DNA of 64,000 bases from Platynereis dumerilii (taxonomy: Eukaryota > Annelida > Polychaeta > Phyllodocida > Nereididae): positions 1-64,000 of the forward strand of contig JAPTHN010000108.1 in assembly GCA_026936325.1 (NCBI GenBank), in the 5' to 3' direction. The position numbers and the translations under genes are program-made. Positions 35,907 to 46,339 of the stretch are shown piece by piece. The notes under the pieces are model-generated. The model searched no databases, was not told where the DNA came from, and saw only the letters and a program-made list of their open reading frames with translations. Every line of letters starts with the position of its first letter. Positions within the stretch are counted from its first letter, which is position 1.

Positions 35907-36257
35907 GTGATCTTTTTTATCTCAATTTTCAAACTGGCTTGCCAAAAAATGTACAAAATCTTCAACAATTTGAAATTCCAAATCATTGACTGCATTACAA
36001 AAACAATGATTGATTAGTCTTATTTTTTGTGCAATCTAATAGCTTTGATTTACAAAAGGAGGCTTGAGCATTGGCGTGTACACAGCGCTTGGAAAGTCCA
36101 TAGAATATCAAGCAACCCCAACTACCTTAAAGATCCTATAAACTATAAATCCTCTCTTTGGTATTTTGTGGGTCTTATTATGTGTATCATAATGCAAACT
36201 TCTGGTTTTTTTCCTGTATTTCATTTTTTAAATATTCGCTACATTTCCTTACTGTAG

Positions 36258-36323
36258 GTCACACAACAAGGACATGATCAGAGTAACATGATTCCATCTG
36301 CAATGGTTAAAGTGCAAAACCTC
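36258..36323 (+). CDS. Ulp1-like protease gene, small exon (22 codons)
   Basis: The acceptor is TTACTGTAG and the donor CTC|GTATGT. 66 bp, phase 0 at both ends, coding VTQQGHDQSNMIPSAMVKVQ plus two residues. Its last bases (AAAGTGCAAAACCTC) belong to a motif repeated in the following intron, in both orientations, so part of this exon may come from a repeat. Use is inferred from phase and splice sites. Confidence 0.5.
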
Positions 36324-37276
36324 GTATGTCAAAATTTGACATTTTTAAGATATTGGTGTAATGAAATTTTCAATATCAAATACATGTTGTCAATTTTTTT
36401 CCTTGCCAGTTTGCTAATTTTGGAAGCTGTAGCAAAATTATTTCACCAAACACTGTATGTCAATTGGTTCCAGAAAATGAAAGTGCGAAACCTTGTAACT
36501 CAATTCAGAACTTTGGAGCTCATAATTTCAGAAAATTTCTACTTTTTGTAATACAATGACAGTGATGCATTTTTTAAGCTCACAGCAAATATCTGAATTG
36601 AAAACAAATTTACCTCCCTATTTTGTGTTGTATAATAAAGATATAGAAAAATAGGGTGCACAAAAATTTGAAAAATTGTCATTTTCCTAATTTTGGCCCT
36701 TGTAGCGGCTCAATAAAATTTGTTATTGTTATCTATCATTATAAATTAAAATAGTTCCTGCACACAGACAGATTGGATGGGTATGCATTGCTGCTGCTGG
36801 TTTTATGTGATAAATGGTCGACTTACAGGGTTTTGCACTTTCATTGAGTTAGGAGGTTTTGCACTTTCCAATTGTATGTTCGAGCATATCTGATGGTAAA
36901 ATCAATGCATGGGGTCAACGACCTCTGACAAAAAAACGCTCTAACAGGGTCTCATTTTCTGAGTGTCAGGTCGACCATAACTCACAGATTCATGGACATT
37001 ATCATAAAAAAAGTGTTTTTTTGAATTTCTGAAAAATAGCTTGTTTTTACCAACAAGGTTTTGCACTTTTACCTTTGAGATTCAGTTAAATTTAATGAGG
37101 GTATCATGCAAATTTTTAATCTAGAGTTTATTAATGCATTACTATACATTGTTATATTATTTCAATTTATGTGTGAGTGGCTTTGAAATTTCTCATTGTC
37201 TCCTGTACTTGTTGTGTGATTTAATTATGATTTTATATCTTTAATTGATTTAATTATTTTGTTTTACGTTACACAG

Positions 37277-37915
37277 TTAGACACTTTGTTGTCGGAAGAT
37301 GTCCAGCCTCAAGTCCCTGCTGCGGAATCAGCTGACAACACAGAGTGGGCTGAGCTGCTTGGTGATGCAGCTTATGCTAGTACACACAAGTCAAGTGAAA
37401 ATGAAATGGCTCAATTGAATTGTGAAATAACAGCAGATGATCCCTCTGATACCTCCATGGTTTCTCTTGGTAATGTTGTGGCGGAAGAAAAAGCAGGTAG
37501 AAGACAAGATGAAGCTTTGATGGAAGAAATTGGAGCTTTGAAAAGAGAAATTGAAGCTTTGAAAAGAAAAAACAAATCATTGAAAAAAGAAAATGAATCT
37601 ATGAAAAGAGAAGCACCGCTTCAACTCCCCAATGCAGAATCACAGGCAGAAAACAAAGCTTGTAGAAGACAAGATGAAGTTTTGATGAAGGAAAATGAAG
37701 CATTGAAAAGAGAAATTGAAGCTTTGAAAAAGGAAAATGAATCTATGAAAACAGAACTGCAACATGCAAGTGATATGCACTCAAGACACTCAACACTTTT
37801 AAGAGACAAAGTGAAAGAATGCGAAGAGCTCAAAGAGCAGATTGAACAGCTTCATGATGTTAAAAATAGTCAGGAGAAAAAACTCAAAGCAATACAAGGC
37901 TTGTTAAGACAGTAA
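37277..37915 (+). CDS. Ulp1-like protease gene, last exon (C-terminal coiled coil)
   Basis: The acceptor is GTTACACAG; the exon runs in phase 0 to a TAA at 37913-37915, 212 residues. After an acidic lead the product is a coiled coil with two related blocks: LMEEIGALKREIEALKRKN..KKENESMKRE and LMKENEALKREIEALKKENE.MKTE. The blocks are separated by NAESQAENKACRRQDE, which repeats the earlier EEKAGRRQDE, so the coil grew by duplication. The end is VKECEELKEQIEQL..QGLLRQ. The modelled protein from 19008 is about 1007 residues plus the missing N-terminus. Confidence 0.75.
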   Translation, partial: LDTLLSEDVQPQVPAAESADNTEWAELLGDAAYASTHKSSENEMAQLNCEITADDPSDTSMVSLGNVVAEEKAGRRQDEALMEEIGALKREIEALKRKNKSLKKENESMKREAPLQLPNAESQAENKACRRQDEVLMKENEALKREIEALKKENESMKTELQHASDMHSRHSTLLRDKVKECEELKEQIEQLHDVKNSQEKKLKAIQGLLRQ

Positions 37916-38074
37916 TGTTTGTTATATGAATTACAGTTGACAGATGACAAGTCCATCTGTTTGTGGCCATTGGTGACCTCACAGGTCCTATCTATTGCAT
38001 TGAATGGACGGTCAGTTTATCATTGAGTAACTTGTGACCACAGTGGGGAATTTTATAACTCAGTAGGTGACTCA
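37916..38074 (+). other. Start of probable 3' UTR of the protease gene
   Basis: There is no AATAAA close to the stop. The first convincing signal, AATAAAC, is near 39640, which would place both minisatellites below inside the 3' UTR. This is inference. Confidence 0.3.
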
Positions 38075-38335
38075 CATGGCATAGATATATGGGATATGAC
38101 CTCACAAGGAACATGTCAGGACAATTATGTAAGCACTTGTCATGGCATGGATAGGGATGTGACCTCACAAGGACCATGCCAGGACAATTCTGTAAGCACT
38201 TGTCATGGCATGGATAGGGATGTGACCTCACAAGGACCATGCCAGGACAATTCTGTAAGCACTTGTCATGGCATGGATAGGGATGTGACCTCACAAGGAC
38301 CATGCCAGAGAAATTCTGTAAGCACTTGTCATTTG
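38075..38335. repeat. 63-bp minisatellite, about 4 copies
   Basis: The unit carries CATGGCATGGATAGGGATG, then GTGACCTCACAAGGACCATG and TCTGTAAGCACTTGT. The period of 63 is a multiple of three and keeps frames open on both strands. GACCTCACAAGG resembles a nuclear-receptor half site, but no function is shown. Confidence 0.85.
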
Positions 38336-38737
38336 ACAGCTGAAAAAAACTTTTTGATGAATAAGCCGTATGATGAATCTCCATAGAATATTGCAAAATC
38401 AAGGTTTTGCTTCTTTTGTGTTTTCAGTTGATTACTGACAGTAAAGTGCTGTATCTGCCTGACCTGTACAAACCATTGGTTAAAAGTAGAGTTCTTTGGC
38501 ATTTGGACCAGATTCTACCTCAGTACTAATATTAGCCGATCCATTTTGACTAAAGACTGACTAAGTCTTGCTACTATGAATTTCTCACTTGATCAGTGCA
38601 ATGTTGGAATTCTCAGGAAGTTTAATTTAAATATTGTCAAGGCTTACATTTTAGTATTGATGATTGAGATTCATATTAATCCCATTTTATGCTTACATTG
38701 ATTTGTCTAGTAAGTTTCATATGAATGTTAAAGTATT

Positions 38738-39610
38738 GATGAAATGTTATGTAAATATATTGGAGCATTGATGAAGAGTTCTGCAAATATTGGGTTATTG
38801 ATGAACTATTGGATTAGTGATGAAGCTACTGTATATATTAGATGATTGATGAAGAGTGCTGTAAATATTGAATTATTGATGAATGGTGCTGTAAATTTTT
38901 GGATTACTGGTGAAGGTGCTGTAAATATTGGATAATAATTAAGCATGCGGTAGACTTTGTCCAGATATTGATGCAAGGTGCTGTAAATATTGGATTATTC
39001 ATGTAAAGTGCTGTAGATATTGGATTATTGATGCAAGGTGCTGTAGATATTGGATTATCCATGCAAGGTGCTGTAGATATTGGATTATTCATGTAAAGTG
39101 CTGTAGATATTGGATTATTGATGCAAGGTGCTGTAGATATTGGATTATCCATGCAAGGTGCTGTAGATATTGGATTATTCATGTAAAGTGCTGTAGATAT
39201 TGGATTATTGATGCAAGGTGCTGTAGATATTGGATTATTCATGTAAAGTGCTGTAGATATTGGATTATTCATGTAAAGTGCTGTAGATATTGGATTATTG
39301 ATGCAAGGTACTGTAGATATTGGAATATTAATAAAAGGTGCTGCATGTAAATTTGTTTATTGGTGAAGATTGCTGTAAATATTGAATTATAGATGAAGAT
39401 TGGATTATTGATGAAAGCTTGAAGGGTGCAGTAAATATTGTATTACTGATGAACAGTGCTGTTAATTATGGATTATTGAGGAATGGTGCCCTAAATATGG
39501 CATGAATGATGAAGGGTGTTACATTTATATTTTGAATAATTGTTTCTGTGCTGTAAATATCGGATTATCAATGCAAAATGCTGCAAATATTGGATTATTG
39601 ATAAAGTGTG
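38738..39610. repeat. 30-bp minisatellite, about 28 units, well ordered at 38980-39320
   Basis: The unit is GTGCTGTAGATATTGGATTA followed by TTSATGYAAG. The flanks are increasingly diverged, while the centre alternates two near-identical variants (TTGATGCAAG, TTCATGTAAA), showing expansion from the middle. The 122-codon minus-strand frame is a product of the 30-bp period. Confidence 0.9.
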
Positions 39611-40261
39611 GTGTATATTATGTTAAATGTGTTTAAAAATAAACTTTTGTGAGGCGTAGAGATATATTTAATGTTCTCTTAAATGTCTTGAAGCCATTTT
39701 GTAAAACTTAACTGGCAGCTGCTCCAAATGAATCATCAGACCAAAAATGTGTATAGAATATTGAAAACTGTCAAAAGATCCATGACCTTATTAGATTCTT
39801 GTTAGTCAACAAATGTATTTTTTAAAAATTTTGTTTAGCTTTTATCATCAATCTTTGTTGTTTGTACCCAACATCATCTCTTTCATTAGTTATATCATAC
39901 ATTTTTGTTTTTGTGTATAACCGATGTCATCTTTTTCATTAGTCATATCATAAATGTTTTTCGTTTGTCTGTAAGAAATGTAATATATTTCATAAATTGT
40001 AACATTGTTTGTTCGCTGTTTTTTAAACAAACTTTTGCAATTATCATAATTTAGTTGCTTATCAATCATTTGGTGATAAATATCAATTTTGAAATCCTAA
40101 CCTCTTGTGTTTGATTGATTTGTTTCCCTTCGTGTGGAATGGGGCGGGGGTACCCTGCTACAGTTCCCCAAATGATCAGTGGCCACATTTAAATTGTCTC
40201 ATCCACTTTTTCTGTCCTCCAGGTATTTGGTGTCAGAATTTTTTCCCTCTTAAATATCTGG
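39611..40261. other. AT-rich spacer with candidate polyadenylation signal
   Basis: It contains AAAAATAAAC near 39640, in plus orientation downstream of the protease gene. A CATTAGT(C/T)ATATCATA motif is repeated near 39885 and 39938. No gene is recognised. Confidence 0.4.
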
Positions 40262-43200
40262 AAAGGCGTACCATTGCTGCATCAGCCAAGAGCTGCCCCA
40301 ACCAAAACTCTTTCCATTCCCATCACTGCTGCGTCTAATATCACAATGTAATTTGGAAAGGAGTGCCATTGCTGCATCAGCCAAGAGCTACCCCAACCAA
40401 AACTCTTTCCATTCCAATCACTGCTGCGTCTAATATCGCAATGTAATTTGGAAAGGCGTACCATTGCTGCATCAGCCAAGAGCTACCCCAACCAAATATT
40501 TCCATTCCCATCACTGCTGCGTCTAATAACGCAATGTAATTTGGAAAGGAGTGCCATTGCTGCATCAGCCAAGAGCTACCCCAACCAAAACTCTTTCCAT
40601 TCCAATCACTGCTGCGTCTAATATCGCAATGTAATTTGGAAAGGCGTACCATTGCTGCATCAGCCAAGAGCTACCCCAACCAAAACTCTTTCCATTCCCA
40701 TCACTGCTGCGTCTAATATCACAATGTAATTTGGAAAGGAGTGCCATTGCTGCATCAGCCAAGAGCTACCCCAACCAAAACTCTTTCCATTCCAATCACT
40801 GCTGCGTCTAATATCGCAATGTAATTTGGAAAGGCGTACCATTGCTGCATCAGCCAAGAGCTACCCCAACCAAAACTCTTTCCATTCCCATCACTGCTGC
40901 GTCTAATATCGCAATGTAATCTGGAAAGGCGTACCATTGCTGCATCAGCCAAGAGCTACCCCAACCAAATATTTCCATTCCCATCACTGCTGCGTCTAAT
41001 AACGCAATGTAATTTGGAAAGGAGTGCCATTGCTGCATCAGCCAAGAGCTACCCCAACCAAAACTCTTTCCATTCCCATCACTGCTGCGTCTAATATCGC
41101 AATGTAATCTGGAAAGGCGTACCATTGCTGCATCAGCCAAGAGCTGCCCCAACCAAAACTCTTTCCATTCCAATCACTGCTGCGTCTAATATCGCAATGT
41201 AATCTGGAAAGGCGTACCATTGTTGCATCAGCCAAGAGCTACCCCAACCAAAACTCTTTCCATTCCCATCACTGCTGCGTCTAATATCGCAATGTAATCT
41301 GGAAAGGCGTACCATTGCTGCATCAGCCAAGAGCTGCCCCAACCAAAACTCTTTCCATTCCCATCACTGCTGCGTCTAATATCGCAATGTAATCTGGAAA
41401 GGCGTACCATTGCTGCATCAGCCAAGAGCTACCCCAACCAAAACTCTTTCCATTCCCATCACTGCTGCGTCTAATATCGCAATGTAATCTGGAAAGGCGT
41501 ACCATTGCTGCATCAGCCAAGAGCTACCCCAACCAAAACTCTTTCCATTCCCATCACTGCTGCGTCTAATATCGCAATGTAATCTGGAAAGGCGTACCAT
41601 TGCTGCATCAGCCAAGAGCTACCCCAACCAAAACTCTTTCCATTCCCATCACTGCTGCGTCTAATATCGCAATGTAATTTGGAAAGGAGTGCCGTTGATG
41701 CACCAGTCAAGAGCTACCCCAACCAAAACTCTTTCCATTCCCATCACTGCTGCGTCTAATAACGCAATGTAATTTGGAAAGGCGTACCATTGCTGCATCA
41801 GCCAAGAGCTACCCCAACCAAAACTCTTTCCATTCCCATCACTGCTGCGTCTAATATCACAATGTAATTTGGAAAGGAGTGCCATTGCTGCATCAGCCAA
41901 GAGCTACCCCAACCAAAACTCTTTCCATTCCCATCACTGCTGCGTCTAATATCACAATGTAATTTGGAAAGGAGTGCCATTGCTGCATCAGCCAAGAGCT
42001 ACCCCAACCAAAACTCTTTCCATTCCAATCACTGCTGCGTCTAATATCGCAATGTAATTTGGAAAGGCGTACCATTGCTGCATCAGCCAAGAGCTACCCC
42101 AACCAAATATTTCCATTCCCATCACTGCTGCGTCTAATAACGCAATGTAATTTGGAAAGGAGTGCCATTGCTGCATCAGCCAAGAGCTACCCCAACCAAA
42201 ACTCTTTCCATTCCAATCACTGCTGCGTCTAATATCGCAATGTAATTTGGAAAGGCGTACCATTGCTGCATCAGCCAAGAGCTACCCCAACCAAATATTT
42301 CCATTCCCATCACTGCTGCGTCTAATATCACAATGTAATTTGGAAAGGAGTGCCATTGCTGCATCAGCCAAGAGCTACCCCAACCAAAACTCTTTCCATT
42401 CCAATCACTGCTGCGTCTAATATCGCAATGTAATTTGGAAAGGCGTACCATTGCTGCATCAGCCAAGAGCTACCCCAACCAAATATTTCCATTCCCATCA
42501 CTGCTGCGTCTAATAACGCAATGTAATTTGGAAAGGAGTGCCATTGCTGCATCAGCCAAGAGCTACCCCAACCAAAACTCTTTCCATTCCCATCGCTGCT
42601 GCGTCTAATATCGCAATGTAATTTGGAAAGGAGTGCCATTTCTGCATCAGCCAAGAGCTGCCCCAACCAAAACTCTTTCCATTTCAATCACTGCTGCGTC
42701 TAATATCACAATGTAATTTGGAAAGGAGTGCCATTGCTGCATCAGCCAAGAGCTACCCCAACCAAAACTCTTTCCATTCCCATCACTGCTGCGTCTAATA
42801 TCGCAATGTAATCTGGAAAGGCGTACCATTGCTGCATCAGCCAAGAGCTGCCCCAACCAAACTCTTTCCATTCCAATCACTGCTGCGTCTAATATCGCAA
42901 TGTAATCTGGAAAGGCGTACCATTGTTGCATCAGCCAAGAGCTACCCCAACCAAAACTCTTTCCATTCCCATCACTGCTGCGTCTAATATCGCAATGTAA
43001 TTTGGAAAGGAGTGCCGTTGATGCACCAGTCAAGAGCTACCCCAACCAAAACTCTTTCCATTCCCATCACTGCTGCGTCTAATATCGCAATGTAATCTGG
43101 AAAGGCGTACCATTGCTGCATCAGCCAAGAGCTGCCCCAACCAAAACTCTTTCCATTCCAATCACTGCTGCGTCTAATATCGCAATGTAATCTGGAAAGG

Positions 43201-44137
43201 CGTACCATTGTTGCATCAGCCAAGAGCTACCCCAACCAAAACTCTTTCCATTCCCATCACTGCTGTGTCTAATATCGCAATGTAATTTGGAAAGGCGTAC
43301 CATTGCTGCATCAGCCAAGAGCTGCCCCAACCAAAACTCTTTCCATTCCAATCACTGCTGCGTCTAATATCGCAATGTAATCTGGAAAGGAGTGCCATTG
43401 CTGCATCAGCCAAGAGCTACCCCAACCAAAACTCTTTCCATTCCCATCACTGCTGCGTCTAATATCACAATGTAATTTGGAAAGGAGTGCCATTGCTGCA
43501 TCAGCCAAGAGCTACCCCAACCAAAACTCTTTCCATTCCAATCACTGCTGCGTCTAATATCACAATGTAATTTGGAAAGGCGTACCATTGCTGCATCAGC
43601 CAAGAGCTACCCCAACCAAATATTTCCATTCCCATCACTGCTGTGTCTAATATCGCAATGTAATCTGGAAAGGCGTACCATTGCTGCATCAGCCAAGAGC
43701 TGCCCCAACCAAAACTCTTTCCATTCCAATCACTGCTGCGTCTAATATCGCAATGTAATCTGGAAAGGCGTACCATTGCTGCATCAGCCAAGAGCTACCC
43801 CAACCAAAACTCTTTCCATTCCCATCACTGCTGCGTCTAATATCACAATGTAATTTGGAAAGGCGTACCATTGCTGCATCAGCCAAGAGCTACCCCAACC
43901 AAATATTTCCATTCCCATCACTGCTGCGTCTAATATCGCAATGTAATCTGGAAAGGCGTACCATTGCTGCATCAGCCAAGAGCTGCCCCAACCAAAACTC
44001 TTTCCATTCCAATCACTGCTGCGTCTAATATCGCAATGTAATCTGGAAAGGCGTACCATTGTTGCATCAGCCAAGAGCTACCCCAACCAAAACTCTTTCC
44101 ATTCCCATCACTGCTGCGTCTAATATCACAATGTAAT
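40262..44137. repeat. 95-bp satellite array, about 41 units
   Basis: The unit runs from GGAAAGGCGTACCATTGCTG through CATCAGCCAAGAGCTACCCC and CACTGCTGCGTCTAATATCG to AATGTAATTT. About seven units lack 7 bp (AAATATTTCC in place of AAAACTCTTTCC). Variants such as GGCGTACC versus GGAGTGCC, and AATTTGG versus AATCTGG, are mixed along the array. A rare variant (GCCGTTGATGCACCAGTC) occurs near 41690 and again near 43012, so blocks of units were duplicated together. Because 95 is not a multiple of three, the minus strand shows dozens of overlapping 65-codon frames that are artefacts. Confidence 0.95.
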
Positions 44138-44205
44138 ATGCACTCCTTACTCCAGGAGAAACACTGGCACAAATTGTGAACCTAGAAAAAAATAGGTGAA
44201 CCCAA

Positions 44206-45549
44206 TAGGGATGCACGGATATCCTGCAAGGTATCCTTTATCCGGCCAGATATTGGAATTTGCAGGATATGCAGTACTTACATGTAGGGTGCATCGTCTG
44301 CCCCCTAAAAATGAAAATATTGTCGTATTCATTTGCACTTCTGCCATATTGTTCCAATACCTGAAAAGAGACTCACTACCAAATTTCAGTAAGATCCGTT
44401 GTGGCCTTAGGGTGGCACTTTTCCTCTAAAGTTTGGCTCAAAAATGACAGAAAGTGATGTTTTACATAATCGCGGTTAGAAATATCTAGCCTATTGTTAA
44501 ATATAGGTATTTTAATCATATACCATTGTTTTCAGAAGAAAATAAGTGTTAATTTGAATGGTAGAAAGCTATATTTCTGACAGTTTTTTACTTTGAGGAA
44601 CTTCGGAAAATATAAACTTTCAGACTATGAGAAAACGTTTGAAATTAAATGCTTAAAATGTCAACTTTTTCATGAATGCCACACCTTCATTGGGAATAAG
44701 TACTAGACGCACTTCGGTGAAGAAAGTGGGAATTTCCACTTATTTTTTAGATATCTATTTAACAAAATTCAAATGTACACTTTTGCATTGAGTACATGTA
44801 AATATGTGAAATAAATCACTTCAATTCGATGTCTTTCTGCAATGTCCTTTTCTTTTGACTACATTGTAATTCTATCAAGGTGATGTTGTAGATGACTTCC
44901 TCAGTTTAGAGACTTCTATGGGTTTCTAAATTCATATTAACATTGTTTTTTCGATTTATCACATTTCAAAAATTCAAAAAGAAAATGTCACAATGCTAAC
45001 ACAACTTCTCCTTACTCGAAATCATTGATGTTGGTATTCAAATTAAAGCTCTTTTTCTAAGAAATCTAACTACACCATTTATAAGTCAATCAAATAAAAG
45101 CTGAGAATATTATTAAGAACCGCGAAACGGCAAAATAGTACAATACAGCAAAAGTGCATTAATTTTCGAAGATATAGGGGCAGACAATGCACCCTAATAC
45201 GCAGGATGTTCAAAAATATGGGAAAAGCTTTAAAAAACATTGATAATAAGTTAAAGAATGTTACAAGAACAGAGTCACAAACATGATGTAACCATCTACA
45301 AATATAAATTCCGTTACAGAACCTAAGGAAAATCATTCCGTCAGAAGAGTGACCTCCTGCCGGACAGATATCTCTCGGCTCTCAGAAAAAATAATTTATA
45401 ATCAACCGCCAATGCTGAAAAACTTCCTCTTTTGTATGTGTATTATCTGGTTCCTATTCGGTTCCTATTCGGTTCCATTCCAGTTCCTGTACAGTTCCTG
45501 TTGCCAGATTATCTGGTATCCGGCTATTTTCACCATCCGTGCATCACTA
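44206..45549. mobile_element. hAT-like non-autonomous element, 1344 bp, perfect 8-bp TSD
   Basis: The termini are TAGGGATGCACGGAT (left) and the inverse of TAGTGATGCACGGAT (right). The 8 bp GAACCCAA stands directly on both sides (44198-44205 and 45550-45557), the target-site length of hAT transposases. About 100 bp of subterminal sequence around GGGTGCATYGTCTGCCCC (from 44287, and inverted to about 45192) is also inverted-repeated. No transposase frame is present. Confidence 0.9.
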
Positions 45550-45855
45550 GAACCCAAAAGGAGTCCGTGAGTCACACAATTGCACCAATAGTTTATAATA
45601 AAACAAAAATGGTCACAAGAAGAATCTTGAAGAGATTCATCACAAAATCAAATGCAGTCAGGGGGCATGCAAGATCTCAAAAATTCACGAAATTCAAGAA
45701 AAAGCCAAAGAGAACATCTTTGCCATCAGGTGATCATGTCATGCAACTAAATTAATTGAACAGGACAGGATCCTCTAACAAAGGGCTCCAACCTTACAAA
45801 AATTTTTAAAATTACGTATGTGATGATCTATAATAGGCTTATGATTTTAACATTC

Positions 45856-46062
45856 GGGCAATTCCGTAAAATCTGATTCACAGATTGACATCCGACACCA
45901 TGTTATTTTGCCATAGCTCGACTCCTGTTACACTTGAAGCTTTGGTTGATGGCTTGTCTGATACCCCTATTACCTGCCCTTATACCTGGATAAGCTATCA
46001 TGGTAAGGCTAAACAAGCTGCTAAATTGTCAAATCTGTGAATCAGACTTTACGGAATTGCCC
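45856..46062. mobile_element. 207-bp MITE with ~35-bp TIRs
   Basis: The ends are inverted copies of GGGCAATTCCGTAAARTCTG plus ATTCACAGATT, nearly identical over about 35 bp. The interior is unique and non-coding. No clear target duplication is seen. Confidence 0.75.
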
Positions 46063-46339
46063 ATTTTCCTTTTCACATTTGAAATGCATGTAACACCAAT
46101 GTTGGTGCAGGAGCCCACTGACTAATTTCACCAAGGGTCCAAAATGCTGCCAGTCTGCCCGTGAATGCAGCAAACAAGTTTTGTAATCTATTTTAGAATA
46201 AGTAAATACACTGCTACGAACTGATTCAGTATCTCAAAAGTCATTAGATGATTCGATGATTGGATGAAATCACCAGTTGTTGATTTTTCTCCTACACCTA
46301 AAAAGAGGACTTCCTCAGTGTTTGTTCTCCTTTGAATCA

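Noticed and set aside
37992-39272. Repetitive frames such as the 136-codon and 122-codon minus-strand ORFs
   Set aside because: They follow from the 63-bp and 30-bp minisatellites; no protein family or splice evidence.
40282-44172. Dozens of overlapping 65-107-codon minus-strand frames (MADAAMVRLS type)
   Set aside because: They are the 95-bp satellite read in rotating frames; the period is not a multiple of three and no start, splice or domain is shared beyond the repeat.
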